The translations under genes and the position numbers were made by a program. The notes beneath the pieces are model-generated. The model worked only from the letters and a program-made list of their open reading frames with translations, was not told the DNA's origin and did not search any database. A stretch of 53,854 nt of DNA, taken from the NCBI GenBank assembly GCA_002362105.1, contig DETD01000025.1, positions 1-53,854 of the forward strand. The letters are read 5' to 3'. Positions 1 to 7,254 of this stretch are shown here, one piece after another. This DNA comes from Bacteroidales bacterium UBA3297 (GTDB lineage: Bacteria; Bacteroidota; Bacteroidia; Bacteroidales; Paludibacteraceae). The stretch's first letter is position 1; the number at the start of each line of letters is the position of its first letter.

Positions 1-91
1 AATACTGGTCATACACGATTTCATCCTGTGCTTTCAAGCCCATGAAGCAGAGCATAGAAACCAAGAGCGTGCTAATATATTTCAATTTCAT
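1..91 (-). CDS. 5' end of a secreted protein (partial, runs off the window)
   Basis: Thirty codons are readable on the minus strand from an ATG at 91, and the frame is still open at the window edge. The N-terminus has a basic start (MKLK), a hydrophobic stretch of about 15 residues and a probable signal peptidase I site after GLKA, followed by QDEIVYD. This is a typical Bacteroidota export signal. A TATATTTG box on the same strand at 153-160 fits as its promoter. The rest of the protein lies outside the window, so no family can be named. Confidence 0.6.
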   Translation of the reverse strand, partial: MKLKYISTLLVSMLCFMGLKAQDEIVYDQY

Positions 92-152
92 TGCTAAACT
101 ATTTTTTCAAGATATTAGAACTAAGGGAGCAGACTTGTCCCCATAAGTGTGG

Positions 153-160
153 CAAATATA
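153..160 (-). promoter_or_regulatory. TAnnTTTG -7 promoter box for the leftward secreted-protein gene
   Basis: On the minus strand the bases read TATATTTG, an exact match to the Bacteroides -7 consensus. A TTG trinucleotide lies about 22 bases further upstream, close to the expected -33 distance. The predicted start is about 55 bases before the ATG at 91. Confidence 0.45.
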
Positions 161-730
161 TGTAATATTCCCAAGTTTTCAACAATTATTAGATTGAAAA
201 CATCAAAAAAAACGTATTTTTATCATAACTAAAAAGTTTTAAATTCATAAATCAGGTTTCAATACAAGTGTTGCTTAAATTCTGCGTCCAGAATTTCTAC
301 GGCAATATTAGGCAGTATTTCACCTATAAAATGTGGAATTTTTAAGAAAACATATCAACTTTTTTCAAGCAACAAAAAACACACTAAAAACGGCAGTGTA
401 CAATATTTCAAGAAGCCTAACTGCAAAAAATCGCCACTAATTTTCAATAAATTAGTCGAAAAGGTGATAAATTTAAAGATAAATACTCCACACAATTACG
501 CTAGATAAAAATCCACCTCTCAAAAAAAAGCGCACAAAAAACAAGAAAAAATGCAAAACAGAAAGGCTTGTTTTCTAAGGGAAAGTTCCTCAATCTTCCT
601 CGCAACGACACAGAATACAGCCAGAGTGCAAACAGGCTTTACAGGTATCATACCTATATAATATTAGGTATAAACAGCAGCGAGAGAATAATAGTTATCG
701 GAAAAAACGGGTTATCAAGGGAAAATATAC

Positions 731-738
731 TAAATTTG
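731..738 (+). promoter_or_regulatory. TAAATTTG -7 promoter box before purB
   Basis: TAAATTTG matches the TAnnTTTG consensus 48 bases before the purB ATG. No good -33 TTTG is visible at the usual 19-21 base spacing, so this is only moderately supported. Confidence 0.4.
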
Positions 739-786
739 CCCTTCAAATTGGTTATTAAAGAAAAACAACAATAAAATTATATAAAA

Positions 787-2130
787 ATGGAATTGAACTC
801 TCTCACCGCAATTTCGCCCATCGATGGTCGTTATCGCAACAAAGTAGACAATCTTGGCGAGTATTTTTCAGAATATGCACTTATCCGCTACCGTGTCCGT
901 GTAGAGATTGAGTATTTCATCACCCTCTGCGAGTTACCTTTGGAGCAACTGAAAGGGGTTGACCACAATCTGTTCCCCGTTTTAAGAAACATCTATAAGG
1001 AGTTCAGCCTTGCAGATGCACAACGCATTAAGGAAATTGAGCAGACCACCAACCACGACGTAAAGGCCGTAGAATACTTCTTGAAAGAAAAGTTCGATAC
1101 GTTAAAGCTCACAGCCGCAAAAGAGTTCATCCATTTCGGCCTCACTTCACAAGACATCAACAACACTTCAATACCTCTAAGTTTGAAGGATGCCATCAGC
1201 AACGAATACGTTCCAGCACTTCAGCAGTTAATAGACACCTTGCAGGAAAAGGCAAACGAGTGGAAAGATGTGTCTATGTTGGCCCGCACACACGGACAAC
1301 CAGCTTCTCCAACCCGTCTGGGTAAGGAAATCATGGTATATGTAAGCCGTTTGGGTGTACAACTCGAGCAGTTAAAGCAATTGCCTGTTAGCGCAAAGTT
1401 CGGTGGCGCTACCGGTAACTTCAACGCGCACCACGTAGCCTACCCTTCTATCGACTGGAAAGCTTTTGGTAACCATTTCGTTGACGACGTGCTCGGCTTG
1501 CAACGCGAGCAGTGGACCACCCAGATATCGAACTACGACAACATGGGTGCCATTTTCGACTGTCTGAAGCGCATCAACACCATTATGATAGACATGAACC
1601 GCGACTTCTGGATGTACATATCGTTAGGCTACTTCAAACAGAAGATCAAGGCAGGCGAAGTGGGTTCAAGTGCAATGCCACACAAAGTCAACCCAATCGA
1701 CTACGAAAACGCAGAAGGAAACTTGGGCATGAGCAACGCTATCTTCCAATTCCTTTCTGCCAAACTTCCGGTTTCACGCCTCCAACGCGACCTCACCGAC
1801 AGCACTGTACTCCGTAATGTTGGTGTACCTATGGCACACGCCATCATCGCCATCAAGAGCACATTGAAAGGTCTGGGCAAGTTGTTGCTCCACGAAGAAA
1901 GCCTCCAATACGACCTCGACAACACATGGGCTGTTGTTGCAGAAGGTATTCAGACCATTCTTCGTCGTGAGGGCTACCCTAATCCATACGAAACCCTTAA
2001 AAACCTTACCCGTACTAACAGCGAGATTACCGAGAAGTCTATCCACGACTTCATACAGACTCTCGAGGTAAGCGACAGCGTTAAGAAAGAGTTGATGGCC
2101 ATCACGCCGAGCAACTATACAGGAATCTAA
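787..2130 (+). CDS. purB: Adenylosuccinate lyase
   Basis: PurB cleaves SAICAR to AICAR and adenylosuccinate to AMP, each releasing fumarate, in cytosolic purine synthesis. The 447-residue protein has the length of the E. coli-type enzyme. It has the N-terminal SPIDGRY motif (10-16), HFGLTSQDINNT (116-127), the RTHGQPASPT segment with the likely catalytic His169, and the fumarase/lyase superfamily signature GSSAMPHKVNP at 293-303 with the mobile-loop serines. The start codon is an ATG directly preceded by an AT-rich leader with a TAnnTTTG box. The next gene begins 33 bases downstream in the same direction, so the two may be cotranscribed. Confidence 0.97.
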   Translation: MELNSLTAISPIDGRYRNKVDNLGEYFSEYALIRYRVRVEIEYFITLCELPLEQLKGVDHNLFPVLRNIYKEFSLADAQRIKEIEQTTNHDVKAVEYFLKEKFDTLKLTAAKEFIHFGLTSQDINNTSIPLSLKDAISNEYVPALQQLIDTLQEKANEWKDVSMLARTHGQPASPTRLGKEIMVYVSRLGVQLEQLKQLPVSAKFGGATGNFNAHHVAYPSIDWKAFGNHFVDDVLGLQREQWTTQISNYDNMGAIFDCLKRINTIMIDMNRDFWMYISLGYFKQKIKAGEVGSSAMPHKVNPIDYENAEGNLGMSNAIFQFLSAKLPVSRLQRDLTDSTVLRNVGVPMAHAIIAIKSTLKGLGKLLLHEESLQYDLDNTWAVVAEGIQTILRREGYPNPYETLKNLTRTNSEITEKSIHDFIQTLEVSDSVKKELMAITPSNYTGI

Positions 2131-2163
2131 GTCCTGCCAAGTAAGGGAAACAAACAAATAAGA

Positions 2164-3996
2164 ATGCAGACACCTCAATTTATAAGGCTCATTAAGCGGT
2201 TCGTTTCGGGTTACAAGCGTTACGTGGGACTGAACTTCATGTTCAACATACTGTCCACACTTTTCAGCTTGTTCTCGTTCGCGCTCATCATTCCAATTTT
2301 GAATATTCTGTTCAAAATTGAGAACCAAGTGTACACCTATATGCCAGTAACCACCGACGACCTTGCAGGCTCGTTGAAAAACAACGCTTACTGGTGGATG
2401 CAACAGTTCATAAACGAGAATGGTGGCGTTGCGACCCTTGGACTATTGGGTGCTTTTATGGTGGTTATGACCCTGTTGAAAACAGGTACTGCCTACCTGG
2501 CCAGTTATTACATCATACCACTCCGCAGTGGTGTGGTACGCGACTTGCGCCAACAACTTTACGACAAAATAGTAGACTTGAACCTCGCCTTCTTCCACAA
2601 ACACAAGAAAGGCGACATCATTGCCCGTATGACTTCAGACGTAGGAGAAGTGGAGGCCTCTATTATGAGTTCGCTGGAAATGCTGACCAAGAATCCGATT
2701 ATGATTCTCATCTATTTCAGCGTCCTTCTTTGGCTCAGTTGGAAACTGACACTCTTCGTTCTGGTGGTATTGCCATTTGCCGGCATTCTGATGGGCAAGG
2801 TGGGAAAGTCGCTTAAACGGAAATCGGTGTTGGCACAGACACAAACTGGCCAACTGCTTTCGATGATTGAGGAAACATTGGGCGGACTACGCGTCATTAA
2901 GGCATTCAATGCCGAATTGAACATGACCAACCGCTTCAACCAGATGAACAACGACCTTCGCAAAACGAGCAATTCGATGCAGCGCCGCAATATGCTTGCT
3001 CACCCTATGAGCGAGTTTCTGGGCACCATCACCATCTGCATTGTGTTGGTATTCGGAGGTATGGTAATCTTAGACGGAGGAAGTTCTCTCGACGCATCAA
3101 GTTTCATCTACTACCTCATCATCTTCTACAGTATCATCAATCCCGCAAAAGATTTGTCGAAGGCGTGGTACAGCATAGAAAAAGGCCGTGCTTCAATGGA
3201 CCGAATCGATGCTATTCTTGCGGCTAAAAATCCGCTAAAGATTGTCGACAACCCGGTTCCATTAAAACCGTTCAGCGACAAAATCGAGTTCCGCAACGTT
3301 TGGTTCAAGTACGACGAGCAGTGGGTATTAAAGAACATCAACCTGACAGTAGAGAAAGGCAAGACCATCGCATTAGTCGGCCAATCTGGTTCAGGCAAGT
3401 CTACTCTGGTAGACCTTCTTCCCCGCTTCTATGACGTACAGCAAGGAGAAGTGTTGATTGACGGCGTGAACGTAAAAGACATGGCGCTTTACGATGTCAG
3501 AACCCAGATGGGAAATGTCAACCAAGAAGCCATCTTGTTTAACGACACCATCGCCAACAACATCACATTCGGCACTAAAGGAGCCACACAAGAACAGATT
3601 GAAAATGCGGCGAAGATTGCCAATGCCCACGAGTTTATTGTGGGAACTGAAGATGGTTACCAGACCAACATCGGCGACCGAGGAAGCCGTCTTTCGGGAG
3701 GACAGCGTCAGCGCTTGAGCATTGCGCGCGCCATATTAAAGAACCCGCCAATCTTGATTCTCGACGAAGCGACTTCTGCTCTCGACACTGAAAGCGAAAA
3801 ATTGGTTCAAAGCGCGTTGGAACACCTGATGAAGACCCGCACCACTATTGTTATCGCCCACCGCTTATCTACGATTCGCAATGCAGATGAAATCTGCGTT
3901 ATGAACGAAGGCGAGATCGTTGAACGGGGCCGACACGAAGAACTTATGGCCTTGAACGGCATCTACAAAAAGCTCTGCGACATGCAGTCGTTCTAA
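2164..3996 (+). CDS. MsbA-like ABC exporter (fused permease and ATPase)
   Basis: A 610-residue half-transporter expected to work as a homodimer in the inner membrane, exporting a lipid or other hydrophobic substrate powered by ATP. Residues 1-340 form a six-helix type 1 exporter domain. The nucleotide-binding domain follows, with Walker A GQSGSGKST (406-414), Q-loop Gln454, signature LSGGQRQR (510-517), Walker B ILILDE (530-535) and H-loop His566. Overall it most resembles lipid A or multidrug exporters of the MsbA group, but the substrate cannot be read from sequence. It lies 33 bases after purB and ends at a strong terminator (4016-4051). Confidence 0.92.
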   Translation: MQTPQFIRLIKRFVSGYKRYVGLNFMFNILSTLFSLFSFALIIPILNILFKIENQVYTYMPVTTDDLAGSLKNNAYWWMQQFINENGGVATLGLLGAFMVVMTLLKTGTAYLASYYIIPLRSGVVRDLRQQLYDKIVDLNLAFFHKHKKGDIIARMTSDVGEVEASIMSSLEMLTKNPIMILIYFSVLLWLSWKLTLFVLVVLPFAGILMGKVGKSLKRKSVLAQTQTGQLLSMIEETLGGLRVIKAFNAELNMTNRFNQMNNDLRKTSNSMQRRNMLAHPMSEFLGTITICIVLVFGGMVILDGGSSLDASSFIYYLIIFYSIINPAKDLSKAWYSIEKGRASMDRIDAILAAKNPLKIVDNPVPLKPFSDKIEFRNVWFKYDEQWVLKNINLTVEKGKTIALVGQSGSGKSTLVDLLPRFYDVQQGEVLIDGVNVKDMALYDVRTQMGNVNQEAILFNDTIANNITFGTKGATQEQIENAAKIANAHEFIVGTEDGYQTNIGDRGSRLSGGQRQRLSIARAILKNPPILILDEATSALDTESEKLVQSALEHLMKTRTTIVIAHRLSTIRNADEICVMNEGEIVERGRHEELMALNGIYKKLCDMQSF

Positions 3997-4015
3997 ACAG
4001 AGCTGACAACAAGAC

Positions 4016-4051
4016 AAAAGAGGATGTACCAGACCGGCACATCCTCTTTTT
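4016..4051 (+). terminator. Intrinsic terminator after the ABC exporter
   Basis: A 12-bp perfect stem (AAAAGAGGATGT paired with ACATCCTCTTTT) around an 11-base loop, followed by further T. It closes the purB-exporter unit just before the promoter at 4065-4095. Confidence 0.85.
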
Positions 4052-4064
4052 GTTCTACATTTAT

Positions 4065-4095
4065 TTTGCCATCACAACGGAAAGGGCTATCTTTA
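4065..4095 (+). promoter_or_regulatory. Promoter with -33 TTTG and -7 TATCTTTA before the first CD225 gene
   Basis: TTTG at 4065-4068, a 19-base spacer and TATCTTTA at 4088-4095. This matches the Bacteroides TTTG/TAnnTTTG layout with one mismatch in the last base, 22 bases before the ATG at 4117. Confidence 0.55.
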
Positions 4096-4116
4096 GAGTA
4101 AGATTTATTGGGAACT

Positions 4117-4440
4117 ATGGCAAACGAACAAACTACAGCACAAGAAAAAGAGAAGGAGCCGTACGATGTACGGCACAGTGGGAATGCGCCAAAATTTGAC
4201 GCACGCGACCCATATTTACCCGACGACCACCTGATTCTTTCCATTTCAACCACCATTATGTGCTTCAATCCGCTGGGCATTGTAGCCATATTAAAGTCGA
4301 GGAAAGTCAACAAGCTATTCATCGAAGGAAAATTCGAAGAGGCCAAAAAAGCATCGTCGTCTGCCTTATACTGGTGTATATTTTCAACGTTCGTTGCCAT
4401 TGTTTTTTGGGCCATCTATATTTTGTACTTTATGGACTAG
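4117..4440 (+). CDS. CD225/dispanin family membrane protein
   Basis: A 107-residue protein. The acidic/polar N-terminus (about 45 residues) precedes the family core: a first hydrophobic segment with the cysteine-containing FNPLGIVAI turn, a short loop rich in Lys with KVNKLF and the small-residue helix EEAKKASSSA, then a second membrane helix ending IYILYFMD. Eukaryotic members (IFITM) bend membranes; bacterial members are uncharacterised. I chose the ATG at 4117 because the longer frame starts at a TTG only nine bases upstream. A second CD225 gene follows at 4845, separated by an unknown gene. Confidence 0.8.
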   Translation: MANEQTTAQEKEKEPYDVRHSGNAPKFDARDPYLPDDHLILSISTTIMCFNPLGIVAILKSRKVNKLFIEGKFEEAKKASSSALYWCIFSTFVAIVFWAIYILYFMD

Positions 4441-4475
4441 GTCCAACCGGCGTGTTGTAAAACACACTTTATTTT

Positions 4476-4506
4476 TTTGCATTCACCTTAAGTTGCACTA
4501 CCTTTA
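4476..4506 (+). promoter_or_regulatory. Promoter with -33 TTTG and -7 TACCTTTA before the 86-residue gene
   Basis: TTTG at 4476-4479, a 19-base spacer, then TACCTTTA at 4499-4506. The geometry and the final-A variant are the same as in the promoter at 4065-4095. This suggests a second transcription start within the CD225 cluster. Confidence 0.5.
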
Positions 4507-4576
4507 TTTTAGAATGAGGAATAGGGTTCCTCTATTCCCCAATTCACATCAATAATACAAACAAAAAGACAAGCAA

Positions 4577-4837
4577 ATGGAAAACTTTTTAGTTAAAGAC
4601 GAGAAAATCAACTTCTGCAAAGAGGAGTTCGCTAAATATATTGAAGCCATCAAGAACGACTTGAATGGTGTCGATGACGAGCACTCAAAATATAAAGGCC
4701 TCTACCCTTTCGAGTACAAGGGCCACGTAGAAATCAACAAAGTTGTACTCGACGCCCATATCGACCTTCTTATGGAGCATCTTAAATATATGAAAGCTAA
4801 AATCAGACACGACGAGGCCTACATTGAAAAGAGATAA
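4577..4837 (+). CDS. Small hypothetical cytoplasmic protein
   Basis: An 86-residue charged protein with no signal peptide or membrane segment. It is rich in Lys, Glu, Asp and His and looks helical at both ends (FCKEEFAKYIEAIKNDL and HIDLLMEHLKYMKAKIRHDE). I do not recognise a family. It has an ATG start, its own promoter-like element upstream, and lies seven bases before the next CD225 gene, so the two are probably translated from one message. It may be a soluble partner of the small membrane proteins around it, but that is only inference from position. Confidence 0.65.
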   Translation: MENFLVKDEKINFCKEEFAKYIEAIKNDLNGVDDEHSKYKGLYPFEYKGHVEINKVVLDAHIDLLMEHLKYMKAKIRHDEAYIEKR

Positions 4838-4844
4838 AAACCTA

Positions 4845-5222
4845 ATGGAAGAGGATTATAACGGAGACTTTTTGATAGGCGACGGCCAACGCCACGAAAA
4901 TTCGATAAGACTGGGAGATGGCATAGAGATTAATTTTCATAAACCGGACAAGCAATTAGACAATGTGCCAGAACATCCAAACAACCACCTCCTCAAAAGT
5001 CTGATTGCCCTATGTCTGTTTCCTTTTATTGGCATTTTCGCCGTATACAAATCATGGCGGGTACACGACCTACACAATAAGGGAGATTACGAAGGGGCAA
5101 AAATGGCATCAAGAGATGCAGACCTACTTGCAAAAGTGGGCATAGGCCTCGTTGTCGTTCCCATATTATTAATAGTAGCGGCGATCACCGTATACGTTAT
5201 CTACCTCTTTTTCACCATTTAA
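4845..5222 (+). CDS. Second CD225/dispanin family membrane protein
   Basis: A 125-residue protein with an acidic N-terminus of about 45 residues and then the CD225 core: HLLKSLIALCLFPFIGIFAVYKS, a basic loop with WRVHDLHNKGDYEGAKMASRDA, and a second hydrophobic helix at the C-terminus. It shares architecture with the protein at 4117-4440 but the sequences are clearly diverged. A TTG 21 bases upstream would extend the frame and overlap the preceding gene; the ATG at 4845 avoids this. The DUF2752 gene follows after five bases, so the three genes likely form one operon. Confidence 0.78.
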   Translation: MEEDYNGDFLIGDGQRHENSIRLGDGIEINFHKPDKQLDNVPEHPNNHLLKSLIALCLFPFIGIFAVYKSWRVHDLHNKGDYEGAKMASRDADLLAKVGIGLVVVPILLIVAAITVYVIYLFFTI

Positions 5223-5227
5223 CGAAA

Positions 5228-5620
5228 ATGGCTTTGGGAAAGAGTGCCAAAAAAGGCTTTTACCGACTGGTTTTAGCAATAATAATTCTCCTTTTGTGTA
5301 TGTTGTACTACCAGTACGACCCTACACAAACGGAGTGTTTTCCCAAATGTCCGCTATACGGTCTTTGGGGTATAAAATGTCCAGGTTGCGGAAGCCAGCG
5401 TATGTTTCACAGTCTGCTACACCTGCATATAGCAGAAGCAGCACGCCACAACCTGTTGTTTGTTTTATTAATACCTATCCTTCTGTTCACCATCTTCAGC
5501 AGAGTGTTCAAGCAACAGTTTCCATACCTTTTCAACATAACCGTCCATCCGGCATATAGCACCTTCATTGTAATAACCATCTGTCTGTGGTGGATTTTAC
5601 GCAACGTTTTCAACTGGTAA
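5228..5620 (+). CDS. DUF2752 family membrane protein
   Basis: A 130-residue protein with about three membrane helices (near residues 11-28, 75-92 and 108-126). The DUF2752 hallmark is present between the first two helices: CPLYGLWGIKCPGCGSQRMFHSLLHLHIAEAA pattern elements, namely a CPGCGSQR motif followed by a helix and an N-terminal Asn of the next membrane segment. An extra cysteine pair (CFPKC) precedes it. Function of the family is unknown; cysteine arrangement would allow metal or thiol chemistry. It ends the CD225 cluster. Confidence 0.85.
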   Translation: MALGKSAKKGFYRLVLAIIILLLCMLYYQYDPTQTECFPKCPLYGLWGIKCPGCGSQRMFHSLLHLHIAEAARHNLLFVLLIPILLFTIFSRVFKQQFPYLFNITVHPAYSTFIVITICLWWILRNVFNW

Positions 5621-6259
5621 GAGCGGCACACAAAAGTTAAAAAAAGCAATAGGAAGCCCCACAACAACTCTAGTCAACGCAGAAGCATAAAATAGAGCAA
5701 AAGGACAGCAAAAACAGCAAAAATCAAATATCAAGTAAGCAAAGAAATCAGAACAAGTCAACTTTCGTCACACACAATTCACAATATGAAAGAAAAAAAG
5801 GTGAAAATGGTGGAAAATTTATTGGTTCTTTTTTTTGCCAAATCCAATTACTTTTTTGATTTTTGTACGATTGAAACTTAAAATGTGACCTTATGCAGAG
5901 TAGCTTCAGGCACCATTTAACAATCGGAAAGTTTTAAGTTTTGTAAACTAACAAATTACAAATAAAAGAACGACAAACAGTAACGAACCGGAAGCAGAGC
6001 GCCTCATCAAACAATAAAAGGCAGGCGAAGTCAGCCAAGGGAACTTACAAACACATAAAATTGCACATTCAAAAAAAGAAATGTTACAACAAAAGTCAAT
6101 AAAATGCGTGATGTGTATGCAGGCAGCTGTATACGCCGTCGTTGTATATATGGCAGGTAACAGGAAAAAATAATGCATCGTAGACACAACAAAGTCTGTG
6201 ATGCATTTTTTGTGTGGGCACTTTAGGAAAGATAAATAATTAATAACAATTTAAATTAT
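5621..6259. other. Long leader/intergenic region before nuoA
   Basis: About 640 bases without a convincing gene. It contains a perfect 10-bp inverted repeat (5874-5883 with 5932-5941, 48-base loop) and, 50 bases before nuoA, a terminator-like hairpin with a T run (6173-6211). No gene ends just upstream on the plus strand, so the hairpin could end a short RNA or attenuate nuo transcription. I found no clean TTTG/TAnnTTTG promoter here. A minus-strand 79-codon frame (5948-6187) has low-complexity, Cys/Phe-rich content and is not called. Confidence 0.45.
6173..6211 (+). terminator. Terminator-like hairpin just upstream of nuoA
   Basis: ATGCATC (6173-6179) pairs with GATGCAT (6200-6206); an inner AGAC/GTCT extends the stem and a run of six T follows. 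It lies only about 50 bases before the nuoA ATG, so it may be an attenuator or the end of a small transcript. Confidence 0.6.
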
Positions 6260-6613
6260 ATGAGTTCATACGAGATTTTTGTAATCGTTTTCATTATGGC
6301 TCTCGTAATGGTGCTTGGCGGTTCGGTCATCGGCTTATTACTGTCACCGAAATCAAAAAACAACCAGAAAGGCGAGCAGTATGAGAGCGGTATTCCGACT
6401 CGTGGAACATCGTGGATGCAGTTCAAGGTAGGATACTACCTGATAGCCATCTTGTTCCTGATGTTCGATGTTGAAGCAGTGCTTCTCTTCCCTTGGGCCG
6501 TCATTATGAAGGGCATGGGAGTTGAAGGTCTGTATGCAGTATCGTTCTTCCTTGTAGTACTCATTTTAGGCCTTGCATACGCATGGCGGAAAGGAGCATT
6601 GGAATGGAAGTAA
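6260..6613 (+). CDS. nuoA: NADH-quinone oxidoreductase subunit A
   Basis: A 117-residue three-helix membrane subunit of respiratory complex I at the junction of the peripheral and membrane arms. Family hallmarks are visible: the conserved KNNQKGEQYESGIPTRG-type loop with the YESG motif, then VGYYLIAILFLMFDVEAVLLFPWA with the acidic FDVE segment inside helix two. It is the first gene of the nuo operon and overlaps the start of nuoB by 10 bases, which suggests translational coupling. Confidence 0.96.
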   Translation: MSSYEIFVIVFIMALVMVLGGSVIGLLLSPKSKNNQKGEQYESGIPTRGTSWMQFKVGYYLIAILFLMFDVEAVLLFPWAVIMKGMGVEGLYAVSFFLVVLILGLAYAWRKGALEWK

Positions 6614-7251
6614 AGAATTTGCGTGTTAAAAGCATGAACCACGTAACCTTCAACGACAACGAATACCTTGAGCAGTACGTTGAAGAGTTGAAGAAAGGTG
6701 GAGTGAATGTAGCCATTGGTTGCTTAGACGACTGCATCAACTGGGGTCGTAGCCACTCAGTATGGCCACTTACCTTCGCTACCGCATGCTGTGGTATTGA
6801 ATTCATGTGCGTAGGTGCAGCGCGCACCGACTTTGCCCGTTTCGGTTGGGAGGTTACCCGTAACTCTCCGCGTCAGTCCGACGTTGTCTTCGTAGCTGGT
6901 ACCATCGTAAACAAGATGGCTCCTGTTTTGAAGCGACTTTACGACCAAATGGCAGAGCCTAAGTACGTTATTGCAATGGGCGGTTGCGCCATCAGCGGCG
7001 GTCCGTTCAAAAACTCATACAATGTGGTTAAGGGTGTTAACGAAATCATCCCTGTAGACGTTTACGTTCCAGGTTGTCCGCCACGTCCGAACGCCGTTTT
7101 GTATGGAATGTTGCAGATGGAAAGAAAAATCAAGCTAGAAGGTTTCTTCAAGCTACCTAAAAAGCCAGCTATCACCCCTGAAGAAAAAGTATGGGCTGAG
7201 CGTCTGGCCAAGGAAGAAGAAGCACGCAAAGCAGCAAAAGGAATCAAGTAA
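6604..7251 (+). CDS. nuoB: NADH-quinone oxidoreductase subunit B
   Basis: This subunit carries the terminal iron-sulfur cluster N2, which passes electrons to quinone. The four expected ligands are visible: the adjacent pair Cys62-Cys63 (ATACCGIEFM), Cys128 (MGGCAISGG) and Cys158 (VPGCPPRP). Length is 215 residues from the ATG at 6604. An ATG at 6583 would add seven residues inside nuoA; I prefer 6604 because an AAAGGAG sequence lies nine bases upstream and the longer extension is not typical. A charged C-terminal tail of about 40 residues (Lys/Glu/Ala) follows the fold. Confidence 0.95.
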   Translation: MEVKNLRVKSMNHVTFNDNEYLEQYVEELKKGGVNVAIGCLDDCINWGRSHSVWPLTFATACCGIEFMCVGAARTDFARFGWEVTRNSPRQSDVVFVAGTIVNKMAPVLKRLYDQMAEPKYVIAMGGCAISGGPFKNSYNVVKGVNEIIPVDVYVPGCPPRPNAVLYGMLQMERKIKLEGFFKLPKKPAITPEEKVWAERLAKEEEARKAAKGIK

Positions 7252-7254
7252 GCG

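Larger units (their letters stand above)
92..786. other. AT-rich intergenic region between a divergent secreted-protein gene and purB
   Basis: About 695 bases without a convincing gene. The stretch is AT-rich with many A/T runs. It carries a minus-strand promoter-like box (153-160) for the gene running off the left edge and a plus-strand box (731-738) in front of purB. A 68-codon open frame at 568-774 starts with TTG and overlaps the purB promoter box, so it is not called. No tRNA or obvious structured RNA was seen. Confidence 0.5.

Noticed and set aside
568..774. 68-codon frame upstream of purB
   Set aside because: It starts with TTG and overlaps the purB promoter box. Its sequence is low in complexity and matches nothing known.
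5948..6187. 79-codon minus-strand frame upstream of nuoA
   Set aside because: Cys/Phe/Thr-rich, no promoter or partner, and overlaps the terminator-like hairpin.
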